From NCBI RefSeq assembly GCF_012273895.1, contig NC_052110.1, forward strand, positions 2,232,001-2,296,000: a DNA stretch of 64,000 bases. Reading direction: 5' to 3'. Below, in pieces: positions 22,420 through 32,569 of this stretch. Every line of letters begins with the position of its first letter. The stretch's first letter is position 1. The notes below the pieces were generated by a model that saw nothing but the letters and a program-made list of their open reading frames with translations, was not told where the DNA came from and made no database searches. The position numbers and the translations under genes are program-made. The DNA is from Zerene cesonia. Taxonomy: Eukaryota; Arthropoda; Insecta; Lepidoptera; Pieridae.

Positions 22420-24990
22420 GGGTTTTGTCCACATAGTCCTCGTCCCCGTGGGACTTCTAATTAAAGGACATATCCTTTGTATGAAATAAAGGATTTTCGG
22501 ATCTCAAACTATCTGTACCAAATTCGATTCCTTTTCGTTTTACGTAGACGTGGAAAATTTATACTCCAACATGACCATACTGCGATGCGGTCATCACATA
22601 AATTAAATAAGAGTAATAAATATTAAATAAATAGCGGGTCGAAGACTTTGTAAATAATCTAATGATATTTAATGCATATTTAAGTAAAACGACATAACTA
22701 TTGCCAAGTCACAGCAAATGTGTTGTGGTAAAAATATCGTCATGCAATGTTCTGGCTACACCGTCTGTCACAGTTTCACGCATGTGCAAACTGAACAGAA
22801 CTGAACTTGAACTTGAGATTAATTAAAACTGTTTTTTAAATCTCCCTGTATGTTAGTGATTTTTAAATCCTCAAGTACCTACATAACGACTTGCAGATAT
22901 TTCTTTTTCTAATTAATTTGCTTTATTCTACCAGCCATTACAAATATATGTCTAAGAACTAAACAATCCTCAATTCGTACACTTATTAACACATGAAAGC
23001 GAATTCTTTTTGTCTTTCAAAATGTCAGTCATTCAAACTTCATGCAAAAACAACGTCTTGCCCCAGCACCGTGCGATATATTCAGCCCGATTTAGCCCAT
23101 ATTCGTAGACTATTAATAATTCAGTGGTCTCGACTTTATGTCGATTTCAATCTATCGATAGATGCATATTTAAAGCGACTTTTGTATAGTTCAACGACGG
23201 GTTTATTGAATATACGTTTCGGTTATACTTGCTTATAGATTGAAGGACGCATTGGTGTTGAAATTTTAATTAAATTTGTCTAACATTTAGACAAATTAAA
23301 TTATATAATACACAATAGATAGTAAAAAAAATTGTGACGTGAAAATATAAATGAACCTACACTATATAGTTATATATAGTTTTAAAACAGTCCCATAAAA
23401 CTTTATCGTATATTCATAGATGTAAACATTGGAAATTTACGCAAAATTTACCAAAAAGAACGAAAATTTATTTTGTTTATAAATCGCGATCGTCTGGCCG
23501 GGACAAATTCGAAATGTATTGGCATTAAAAATTAAAAAAAGACCCCGTATAGCCATTTAACTAGGATATAGAGAATCACACCTCCACTCTTATAAAATTA
23601 CACACAACCATCTATCAAATATCGTTGTTTACACACACTACACGGATGAAACTCATAAACGCGCATCTGTGTGCGTGAAACCTATATTACAAACAACAAA
23701 TATAAAACCCTGCGCATTGTCATCACCTTCATTTTAGTGAAATTTCGCGTTCAGGGGTCGGTCTTTCGGGGTTAGCTGTATCGCTTCTATTTATTCATTT
23801 ATTTATTTATTTATGCTTTATTGTTTTGGAATTATTACAAATTGAGACTTAACCTAGGGAACATTATCACAAGTGGCGGTCTTATCGCTAAATAGCTTCT
23901 ATATGAATATTAGCATGTATTTTTTGCTGGAACAGTAAAAACATACGGATGGTTAGTTTGGCGAGAAGCCAAAATGGTTTCCGAAGAAAAACTCCGAGCG
24001 CTGCCGGCCGTTAGGCGACAGTGCTCAGCGATTGGAGATAAAATAAATATTCTTACGGGAAATAATAAACGGATTGGATTAATTTATAAGAGTAGGTAGG
24101 TATTGAGACTTTTTAAATTTTTTGATTGCGATGTTTAACAGCGAATTTAAATCAATTGTGAATTTTGATGCTATATAAATATTTGTATGCCTTGCATACG
24201 AGAATAATTAGTGAATTCTTTGTGTAATATTTTGTATTTTGAATACACGTGAAAACTAAAGACTTGATTCACACCTACACCATTCATATGTACGTGAGCA
24301 ATATTATTTTATATGTAGATTATAAAAACAAGTATATTGGATTTCTATTGAACACAAATAACATAATAGCTTGAATCTACAATTACTCGTAAAAGTAACG
24401 TAAGTATAATCGAAACTTCAACCATCTTCAAAAATAGGAGGAGGATATCAATTCAATTGTATTTTTTATGTTATAAGAAACCAATATACCTAACTAAAAC
24501 CAATATACCTAACTAATCTATAGTATAAAAAAGTTATAACCATAGAGTGTGGTCTATAGAAAAAGCGTAAAATTTATAAAACAAATCACCCATTTTGATC
24601 AGTCACTAAACTAAGAGAACAGAATAATAATCTAAACTATAAAATCATTACACTGCATATTATTTAATAGTCTCTCGCTTCTCGTATTATCAACTTACGT
24701 AAAATTAAATTCTTATGCTACATTTTCCACACATTTCTCTAAATACACGCGATATCAAGAAAATAACCTACATTTTTATAACACTTAGTCGTAAATGTCG
24801 TAGGTGAGAAACAGTTTTAAGTATTTTATTTTAATCGAAATAATAACTACGTCGATGTCACAGTTTCATCTGTTTATTAGCTTTTATTCAATGGAGTTTT
24901 GTAAATGAAATATAAATAATTTTGTGACCGCTCTGTTTAAAGTCAGACAAGCGACACTAAAGATTTCCCATACAAATAAACTAAGATTAA
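22420..24990. other. Non-coding stretch
   Basis: Contains a (TTTA)n run at about 23796-23816, a GC-richer patch at 23.99-24.04 kb, and a tandem duplication of about 20 bp (ACCAATATACCTAACTAA) at 24.48-24.52 kb. No exon is supportable. Confidence 0.5.
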
Positions 24991-24999
24991 CAGCAAAAT

Positions 25000-25170
25000 T
25001 CGTCACCCATCCAATTTAAGACCGTGCCAAATGTTGCTTACCTTCGATTTTCTTTTCGTTGCATATTAATTATAATGTGATATTAATTGCCATTATTATA
25101 TTTTATTGTTATAGTGGCAACATAATCATCTTAGAAAAATTTAACTATTGAACAAATGGATAGACGAACC
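25000..25170 (+). mobile_element. Dispersed repeat family K, copy
   Basis: CACCCATCCAATTTAAGACC, GTTGCTTACCTTCGATTTTC and GTTATAGTGGCAACATAATC follow the family order seen at 11.1 kb. Confidence 0.5.
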
Positions 25171-25454
25171 GCTGTTCCTCTATCTGTCTATATATCTGTT
25201 ATCGCTATGTATTCTGTGTAACCAAAAAAAAAGAAGTTAATTAATACATAATACGTAGATATATAACGATTTCCAGAACATGTTCCGATTATATCACTTT
25301 TAAATAAATCAGCATCAGAAAGAACAAATAGTTTAATTATTACTAGAAAGCTTCGAAGAAAGGAAAGCCAGTATTTAAACACTAATGAAACAATAAATTG
25401 CAAGCGGAGAACACGAGTGGGGCTATAAATTTTTAAGCACAAGAGGATCGCTTA

Positions 25455-25605
25455 TATTATAGAGAAGAAACGTTTGTATGTTTGTATCGTTTTCATACAA
25501 AAACCACTGGACACATTTCAAATATTCTTTACCATTAAAAAGCGGCAACTTCACTGAGTGACATAGGCTATGTATGTACTACTGGCGAAGCCAGGACGAA
25601 AGCTG
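25455..25605 (+). mobile_element. Dispersed repeat family D, copy
   Basis: GTTTGTATGTTTGTATCGTT, CATACAAAAACCACTGGAC, TACCATTAAAAAGCGGCAAC and GTACTACTGGCGAAGCCAGG match family D. About 150 bp, no coding capacity. Confidence 0.5.
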
Positions 25606-25891
25606 GTGTTGTACAAAAGTTAAAACTGTAATTCTTTGAATGAATTTCGATCCTTCTATTTAAATCTATATGATACGGAAGTAGATTCATTCGCAGAGGT
25701 CCTGTTCATAAAAGCAACATTGGTGCATCTAATTCTCTATCTATTCTCTATCTATTCTTCATCTATTTAAGTGATTCCTTTTGAGCATATATAAATAAAA
25801 AATGCATTATTTTACTTTCTTACATATAAAATCATTTATTAAATTGTAAAATAATACAAGAAAATCTCCAAGTCTCCTTCCATATAAATAG

Positions 25892-25923
25892 AGAATTAGT
25901 AATGCATGCGCATTACTAATTCT
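25892..25923. repeat. Perfect 14-bp inverted repeat, 4-base loop
   Basis: AGAATTAGTAATGC and GCATTACTAATTCT flank ATGC. It could form a cruciform or RNA hairpin. It is too short for a canonical miRNA precursor. Confidence 0.7.
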
Positions 25924-26224
25924 GTATGCGTAGAATACGTCATCATCATCATAAAGAGTAAATTTATATCTGTAAAGCAATATTTGTAAACCGTAAGATT
26001 AATTAATTCATATAATATCATGTGACAATTATAACAACATAACTCATTGATGTTTATCTATATTTTATGTACTTACATCATTTTTTTGCGTAATTGTCCA
26101 AAAAGCAAACAAAAATCGATATGACGATTTAAAAGTGATTCTGAGATATCACAATGGCACGAATAACATATTGTTTTCCAATTATAAAGGTTAATTGTTA
26201 TTTTGAACAAAAAGCTGAGCGGCC

Positions 26225-26390
26225 CTTAAATTAGACCAAATTATTATAAACTAGACCTAATTGAAATGGGATCAGCCAGGAAGCACCAGCTTTCTAATAA
26301 TAAAGTATCATCAAAATCGGTTCACCCATTAAAATTCATGAGCTTATAAACAAAATACATTCGAATCGATAACCTCCTTTTTCTAAGTCA
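26225..26390 (+). mobile_element. Dispersed repeat family J, copy 2
   Basis: GGAAGCACCAGCTTTCTAAT, CATCAAAATCGGTTCACCCA and ATAACCTCCTTTTTC correspond to the copies at 7.2 and 42.2 kb. Confidence 0.55.
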
Positions 26391-26957
26391 GTGAAAGAAA
26401 AAACACAAGATAACTTACGTGAAGCAAACAAAAACTCCAATCCTATTACACATCAACAATGTAATAAATAAAATGAAACGAAATCCTTCACACTTTAAGC
26501 TTATTAATGTAAAAGGTTACATTTTTGATACGCGTTAAATATACGCCTTATACGGCGATATAAAAACATGTGATACTCGTAAAGGTTGCATTAAATTTTA
26601 CCATTCGAAACTATAGAACATCGAATTATTTTAAAATTGGATGTATATGTGGCTAGAGCAGTGTAAAACAATACCATGAAAATAAATAACCAAATATTTT
26701 AAGGCAAGGAAAAGTATCAAAATAAATGATAAGAAGTATCAAATATATATGATAAATTTATTATATGTTTTAGCAATATTACTCATATACCGGTAAATAG
26801 TACACAAAATTCTAGATGCCATATACTTATAAAACTTCAGAACAAAAGTATAATTTAAAAATACGAAACATTATTGGAAAACAGACCGGACATTTTTTCT
26901 TATATTTTAATAGCATTAAATGAAATACCTACTCATTATTTCAAAACAATGAAGTAC

Positions 26958-26995
26958 TAAATGGTATGGCGAAAGACCTAGGTTCAAATCCTTTC
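26958..26995 (+). other. tRNA-like B-box remnant
   Basis: GGTATGGCGAAAGACC followed by GGTTCAAATCC resembles an A-less tRNA-derived SINE core. A related string lies at 58226-58255. No complete tRNA is present. Confidence 0.25.
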
Positions 26996-27039
26996 ACATA
27001 ATCGATTTTTTTATACCAACATAAATGAAAATAAATTGC

Positions 27040-27165
27040 CAAATGATTTGCTATACGTAAAACTCGAAAACGGCTCGACCAATTCAGTTGATCTAGACGT
27101 TTTTGTTAAAGCACGTGGAAGGTTCTTATGGAGAGAAAAGATGTACCACGGGCGCAGCCAGGCCG
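27040..27165 (+). mobile_element. Short repeat resembling lepidopteran elements
   Basis: AAACTCGAAAACGGCTCGAC, AAAGCACGTGGAAGGTTCTT and CCACGGGCGCAGCCAGG follow the usual order of a common lepidopteran non-autonomous element (an 'actual-sense' description from memory). The open frame across it is incidental. Confidence 0.4.
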
Positions 27166-27435
27166 GATCCCAGTTCTTTATCAGTCAGATAGACAAGCGT
27201 AGACAACATACGTACCATGTATTTCTAAATACGTATTTGGCATCTTAATCCTATAGGAAAACTAATAAATATAAGGATTCGAATTTGAATTGAAATAAAT
27301 CATGAAGATAAATCAAAAGCCCAGTGCTTGTATGACTCAGATGAGATATAGGTCACAGCGACGCACTGCATTCGGCCGTCTAAGTTTGTTTTTAGGTTAC
27401 AAGAAGACGCGTACTGCCTATGTCGATATTAATGA

Positions 27436-28435
27436 NNNNNNNNNNNNNNNNNNNNNNNNNNNNNNNNNNNNNNNNNNNNNNNNNNNNNNNNNNNNNNNNN
27501 NNNNNNNNNNNNNNNNNNNNNNNNNNNNNNNNNNNNNNNNNNNNNNNNNNNNNNNNNNNNNNNNNNNNNNNNNNNNNNNNNNNNNNNNNNNNNNNNNNNN
27601 NNNNNNNNNNNNNNNNNNNNNNNNNNNNNNNNNNNNNNNNNNNNNNNNNNNNNNNNNNNNNNNNNNNNNNNNNNNNNNNNNNNNNNNNNNNNNNNNNNNN
27701 NNNNNNNNNNNNNNNNNNNNNNNNNNNNNNNNNNNNNNNNNNNNNNNNNNNNNNNNNNNNNNNNNNNNNNNNNNNNNNNNNNNNNNNNNNNNNNNNNNNN
27801 NNNNNNNNNNNNNNNNNNNNNNNNNNNNNNNNNNNNNNNNNNNNNNNNNNNNNNNNNNNNNNNNNNNNNNNNNNNNNNNNNNNNNNNNNNNNNNNNNNNN
27901 NNNNNNNNNNNNNNNNNNNNNNNNNNNNNNNNNNNNNNNNNNNNNNNNNNNNNNNNNNNNNNNNNNNNNNNNNNNNNNNNNNNNNNNNNNNNNNNNNNNN
28001 NNNNNNNNNNNNNNNNNNNNNNNNNNNNNNNNNNNNNNNNNNNNNNNNNNNNNNNNNNNNNNNNNNNNNNNNNNNNNNNNNNNNNNNNNNNNNNNNNNNN
28101 NNNNNNNNNNNNNNNNNNNNNNNNNNNNNNNNNNNNNNNNNNNNNNNNNNNNNNNNNNNNNNNNNNNNNNNNNNNNNNNNNNNNNNNNNNNNNNNNNNNN
28201 NNNNNNNNNNNNNNNNNNNNNNNNNNNNNNNNNNNNNNNNNNNNNNNNNNNNNNNNNNNNNNNNNNNNNNNNNNNNNNNNNNNNNNNNNNNNNNNNNNNN
28301 NNNNNNNNNNNNNNNNNNNNNNNNNNNNNNNNNNNNNNNNNNNNNNNNNNNNNNNNNNNNNNNNNNNNNNNNNNNNNNNNNNNNNNNNNNNNNNNNNNNN
28401 NNNNNNNNNNNNNNNNNNNNNNNNNNNNNNNNNNN
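27436..28435. other. Assembly gap (1000 N)
   Basis: Exactly 1000 N. The right edge runs into a mariner-like end. The left edge (27300-27435) shows no matching inverted terminus, so the other end is probably inside the gap. Confidence 0.99.
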
Positions 28436-28503
28436 GTAATAAATGTTATTTGCAGTTAACAATTTTCTTTTTTCTTTATTACAATATTTATGGCAAGACT
28501 AGG
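28436..28503. mobile_element. Mariner-like transposon end
   Basis: This 67-bp stretch is the reverse complement of 8363-8429, ending AAGACTAGG followed by TA (28504-28505). It is therefore one end of a second copy in opposite orientation, whose body lies in the adjoining gap. Confidence 0.65.
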
Positions 28504-28596
28504 TATAACTTAAGTTTGTCAATTTGGACGCGTTAATCTCAGGCACTACTGGACTGATTATAAGAATTGTATCAGGTATGTGATGCCTGTGTCTTA

Positions 28597-28775
28597 TCAC
28601 TACATATTATAAAACAAAGTCGCTTTCTCTGTCCCTATATATGCTTAAATCTTTTTTAAACTATGCAACGGATTTTCATGGAGTTTTTTTTAATAGTTTA
28701 TACATGTATAAATAATATTATTATTAACATCTATTAAACTCCTCCGAATTTAACGAAGCCGCTGGCCAAAGCTAG
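28597..28775 (+). mobile_element. Helitron-like family E, copy 2
   Basis: Starts TCACTACATATTATAAAAC, contains GTCGCTTTCTCTGTCCCTAT, and ends CCAAAGCTAG before T. The 5' TC and 3' CTAG fit Helitron termini. Confidence 0.65.
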
Positions 28776-29356
28776 TAGGATATATATGTACAACGGGCAA
28801 GATAGGATGGATTAGTTTAAACTCAAAGTATAAAGATTAATGGATCTGTAAGGCAATATAAAATGCTAAACAAATCTTACAAGTTTGACAATTGCGTATA
28901 ATACTATTTCATTTATATTAGAATAAAACATAGATTATATAACTGACACTTTCAATTTATTTTATCTTTTTTAATATAGCAACTCATAATGTGTTCAAAG
29001 AAAATGTATGGAAACGGGAAAAAGATCCTTCTTGTAATAGAAAAAAAGCCAATTTGCTTTGCTGGCTACCATGCAATAATTACTTTGGGTTTTCACAGAA
29101 ATTCTTTGCTAGTGTAATCACTTTTTTCGAAATTCATGTCACATAAAAATACTTTTTATAATACTTTTAATAGCTACTTTTTCAGTGGTAAATTAGTAAA
29201 AGAGTAGAAAAAATTGTTAAAGGCCTACAAAATTACCATAATATTTAAACTACATGTAGACTATTGTATGGCTATAGTGCTATATTAATTATTAATTATA
29301 GCTTATGGGAACTGTAGGATCACGTCACTAAGTACGTACATATCCAACATCGACTT

Positions 29357-29424
29357 TCAAATCGGTTCAGTAGTTCCTGAGATTAGCTCGCTCAAATAAA
29401 CAACTCCTTCAGCTTTATGTTATT
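29357..29424 (+). mobile_element. Family B 3' fragment
   Basis: TTCAAATCGGTTCAGTAGTT, CCTGAGATTAGCTCGCTCAA and CTTCAGCTTTATGTTATTAC correspond to the last third of family B. It directly abuts the family E copy that follows. Confidence 0.55.
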
Positions 29425-29597
29425 ACACTACATAGTATAAAGAAAAGTCGCTTTCCGCCACCTGTGTCTGTATGATTTATCTTTAAAATTACGCAACAGA
29501 TTTTGATGGGTAAAAAGACAGTGATTGAAGAGGAAGGTTTATACGTATAATAACAGCGTAAGGTAATAACGCGTGCGAAGCCGCGGGCAAAAGCAAG
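29425..29597 (+). mobile_element. Helitron-like family E, copy 3
   Basis: Starts near ACACTACATAGTATAAAG and ends GCGAAGCCGCGGGCAAAAGC AAG, so the terminal CTAG has decayed to CAAG. Inserted next to a family B fragment. Confidence 0.6.
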
Positions 29598-29904
29598 TAC
29601 GTAATACAGCAATAATAATTGTATGATTGTTAAGATTAAATTAATATTCGACATTTATACTATTTGTCCGTAAAACTAACTACTATTGCACAAAATCTTC
29701 AATTTCATTACATTTCACTTGCTTTATTCACTAATCCAGCCATCTAAATGAACTAATAAATATATGTCATAATAAAAACTGATAAGCAAACATATTCAAT
29801 GCCAGGTATATTATTTTTAAAATTATGGAAGTTTATTATTAATCTGTGGATGTTTATTTTTGGAAGTAGCGGTCGATAAAAATTAATCGTTTCAATTCGC
29901 GCCA

Positions 29905-29947
29905 ACAGCCGGCGGCGCCATTTTATATTTTTAATTTGGCGCCATTA
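29905..29947. promoter_or_regulatory. GGCGCC-containing motif pair
   Basis: Two GGCGCCAT motifs lie 23 bp apart, the second inside TTTGGCGCC, which fits the E2F consensus TTTSSCGC. There is no transcription start evidence. One similar motif is at 62680-62692. Confidence 0.15.
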
Positions 29948-30054
29948 ATATAATTAGAGATGTCGTTGTGGTACAGAAACATTGCGAATTGCAATGTTTT
30001 CATATTATTTATACTCGTAAGAACTAGTTTAGATCTAATATTAAACTGACTTAC

Positions 30055-30125
30055 TGTTTTTACTACTTGCTTATTATCCAAGAATAATTTAGCATTAGGT
30101 TGACCCGGGGTGAAAAAAGATGTAG
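30055..30125 (-). CDS. Candidate 71-nt exon, unknown product
   Basis: On the minus strand an AG acceptor (TTCCTTGACATCAG) and a strong donor (ACA|GTAAGTCAG) bracket 71 nt with an open frame giving TSFFTPGQPNAKLFLDNKQ and a few more residues. The phase (one base borrowed upstream, phase 0 downstream) does not connect directly to the donor at 32570, which is phase 0. No family is recognised and the composition is AT-rich, so this may be chance. Confidence 0.15.
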
Positions 30126-30179
30126 CTGATGTCAAGGAAGCTTTTTTAAAGTCGACTTAATTGTTAAGATTTATTCAAT

Positions 30180-31845
30180 GTTATACAATAAACAAAGTTA
30201 ACAACAGACTGTAATCAGATTTCCTTCTTTAAAATATACTTATATGTGGTTTCAATATTAAAACTTTTTAATTAACATCAAACCTTTAATTTCAATAGGT
30301 TTTCAACGAAAATCACTAACTTAATTTCTCTCATAATTATATAAAACTAATTAAACCTTTTTTTTGAGTGCAAATTCACTCCATAAATATTTTCAATCAA
30401 TCTTTATAACTAGATTATATAAGGATTAGTCTTAGCTTAATCATCCCAAATCATACGAAATTACTGCTATGAAAATAATGCCCCGTGGTTTGATACGCTA
30501 TTTACGTTTAAATTATGTTAATTGAACTATAATGGATTACAAGACAAATGACATTATGCAATACTTCATCCAGAACTAAAACAAATTTATAACATTTCTT
30601 TAAATCTTAATACATACTTGCCTACATAATAAACTACACATACGTCTCAGCCAGTTAAAATTGACGTACAACGTTGTAAACACGCTTTGATGACTAGTAA
30701 TGTTTTCAAAACTAGGTTAATTCTCATATTGACCCAATTTACCCCTTTTCAAGGTCAATCACACTCAACGACCTTCGTAATTTATTTACATTTTTCGTAC
30801 AGCTTCTCGGTATGTCGCAATCATTATTTCGATACATTTATCTTGTAAAGCAGTTCTTACAAACAGCCTTTTCGCGTTTTTTGCCACCAATAAATTACGA
30901 TAATTGCATTCGATTTATACTCTATGGTATTATCGTTCATATAATTTGACAGATAATTTTATAAATTATCTGTCTCTTTCAGTGCGCGTTACTTGACATA
31001 AGGAATGAAAAGAAAAAAGTAACGAATGTTGAAAATTACTTAAAAAGTTTATATATATATGGTGCATAAATATTATTGAATGGAAATAGCAGTGTTATTA
31101 CACATACTTTTATTATGAAAATATATGATATAGATATAATTACGTTAATAAATAAGTAATACATTCTAACGGATTACAATTAAAATACTTTTGGACAGAT
31201 TATGATTTTCGAATTGTTCATAAATATATATTGTAATCGAGTATATGTATAACATAGCAGGGAAAGTCCGAAACTGAATTTAGAGATTAATGATTAATGA
31301 GATATATAATTTAATATTATCATATATAATTTCAATGATTGATGAGATTAAAACATTAACATTAACTGACATAATATATAGAAGTAAATGGAACAATTTA
31401 TAATTAAAATGACAATTTATTAGTTACATAAATTGTAAATAATCAATTATGAAAGAAAAAATTATGTAAAAGTTACATAAACTTCAAATAATGAATAGGT
31501 ATTTAATTTTTAATATGGTAAACAAACTGTTGGCATATTTTGTGTATCCTACAAGACACAATGTAAATTTTTTATTGAATAGTATGTGTTTGAGAAGTTA
31601 AAAATATTTTTAAGTCTCATGGTAGCTACATCCTTCATTACAAACGTTAGGATTGAAGATTCTATTAGGAAGGTTTACATCTAATAACTTTTTCATATAC
31701 AACCAGGTGGTTAGATACTGTTATTATATACTATTTATGTTTCTAACATTGAAAAACATTGTTTCATGTTTATTTATTTCATATTTGTTGTAATTTATAT
31801 CATCTGTTGTAATTAATATTAATTATGTCCAAAAAAATAGAAATA
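30180..31845. other. AT-rich non-coding stretch
   Basis: Contains TCAAGGTCA (30749-30757), a perfect FTZ-F1/ERR-type half-site of unknown relevance, and a 12-bp-arm inverted repeat at 30948-30974. No exon or dispersed repeat is supportable. Confidence 0.5.
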
Positions 31846-32010
31846 CTAGCTGCACCCGGCAAACGCTGTTCTGCCTTACTCTTATCATTTAGGGGTATGA
31901 AAAATAGATGTTGGCCGATTCTCATAGATACCGGATAAGCACAAAAAATTTCATCAAAATCGGTCAAGCCTTTTCGGAGGAGTATGGCAACGAGAATTTA
32001 ATATATTAGA
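31846..32010 (-). mobile_element. Helitron-like family F, copy 1
   Basis: Begins CTAGCTGCACCCGGCAAACG (3' terminus in reverse) and includes CATCAAAATCGGTCAAGCCT, ending near AATATATTAGA. Tandem copies of the same family lie at 49.4-49.8 kb. Confidence 0.7.
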
Positions 32011-32064
32011 TAATAAAAAATGACGAAAGATTCTGTTGCGTTTATAATTTACTTATGATAATAA

Positions 32065-32067
<3 letters not shown>

Positions 32068-32115
<48 letters not shown>
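32068..32115. repeat. (AT)n microsatellite
   Basis: About 24 AT units, not inside a recognised element. Confidence 0.9.
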
Positions 32116-32117
<2 letters not shown>

Positions 32118-32569
32118 TATACAATACACGTGTATTAAAAAGTTATTGCAATAATTGTTAAAGGGTTGCATAGCTTTCGTAAGTGTTAAACTGAAAGTCG
32201 CAAATACCACGAAAATAAATAAAAGAATGAAGTTTAGCGTATTATTTATATACAAATGCCCTCAAGATTTTCATGTTTTTTGAAACAGCTGTTGCGTGAT
32301 TCATACGGCATTGGCCAGTTAGTCGAATCATGTACCGACCCTGATACTGATCGTGGATTAAGGGGAACCGTAACAAAAATTATTCGCTCTGAACGAAATT
32401 CAATGACGTGCGAAATAATCTACTGAGTACATCCGTATAAATTTTGGCATTTATACAAGCGCTAACGCTATTTGTGTGGAAAATATTATGAAATAACGCA
32501 AATGCCTAACATACACTGCTGTTCAGACTAAACTTTATTAAATGCTACATAATATAAAAGAGTACTCAC
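32116..32569. other. Intron sequence 3' of the coding exon
   Basis: The minus-strand gene continues as intron to the left of 32570, starting with the donor GTGAGTACTC. No downstream exon is identifiable before the microsatellite. Confidence 0.5.

Noticed and set aside
23796..23816. TTTA repeats as a regulatory tract
   Set aside because: Simple low-complexity run with no supporting context.
30749..30757. FTZ-F1/ERR half-site as a functional element
   Set aside because: A 9-bp match is expected by chance at this scale; no cluster of sites nearby.
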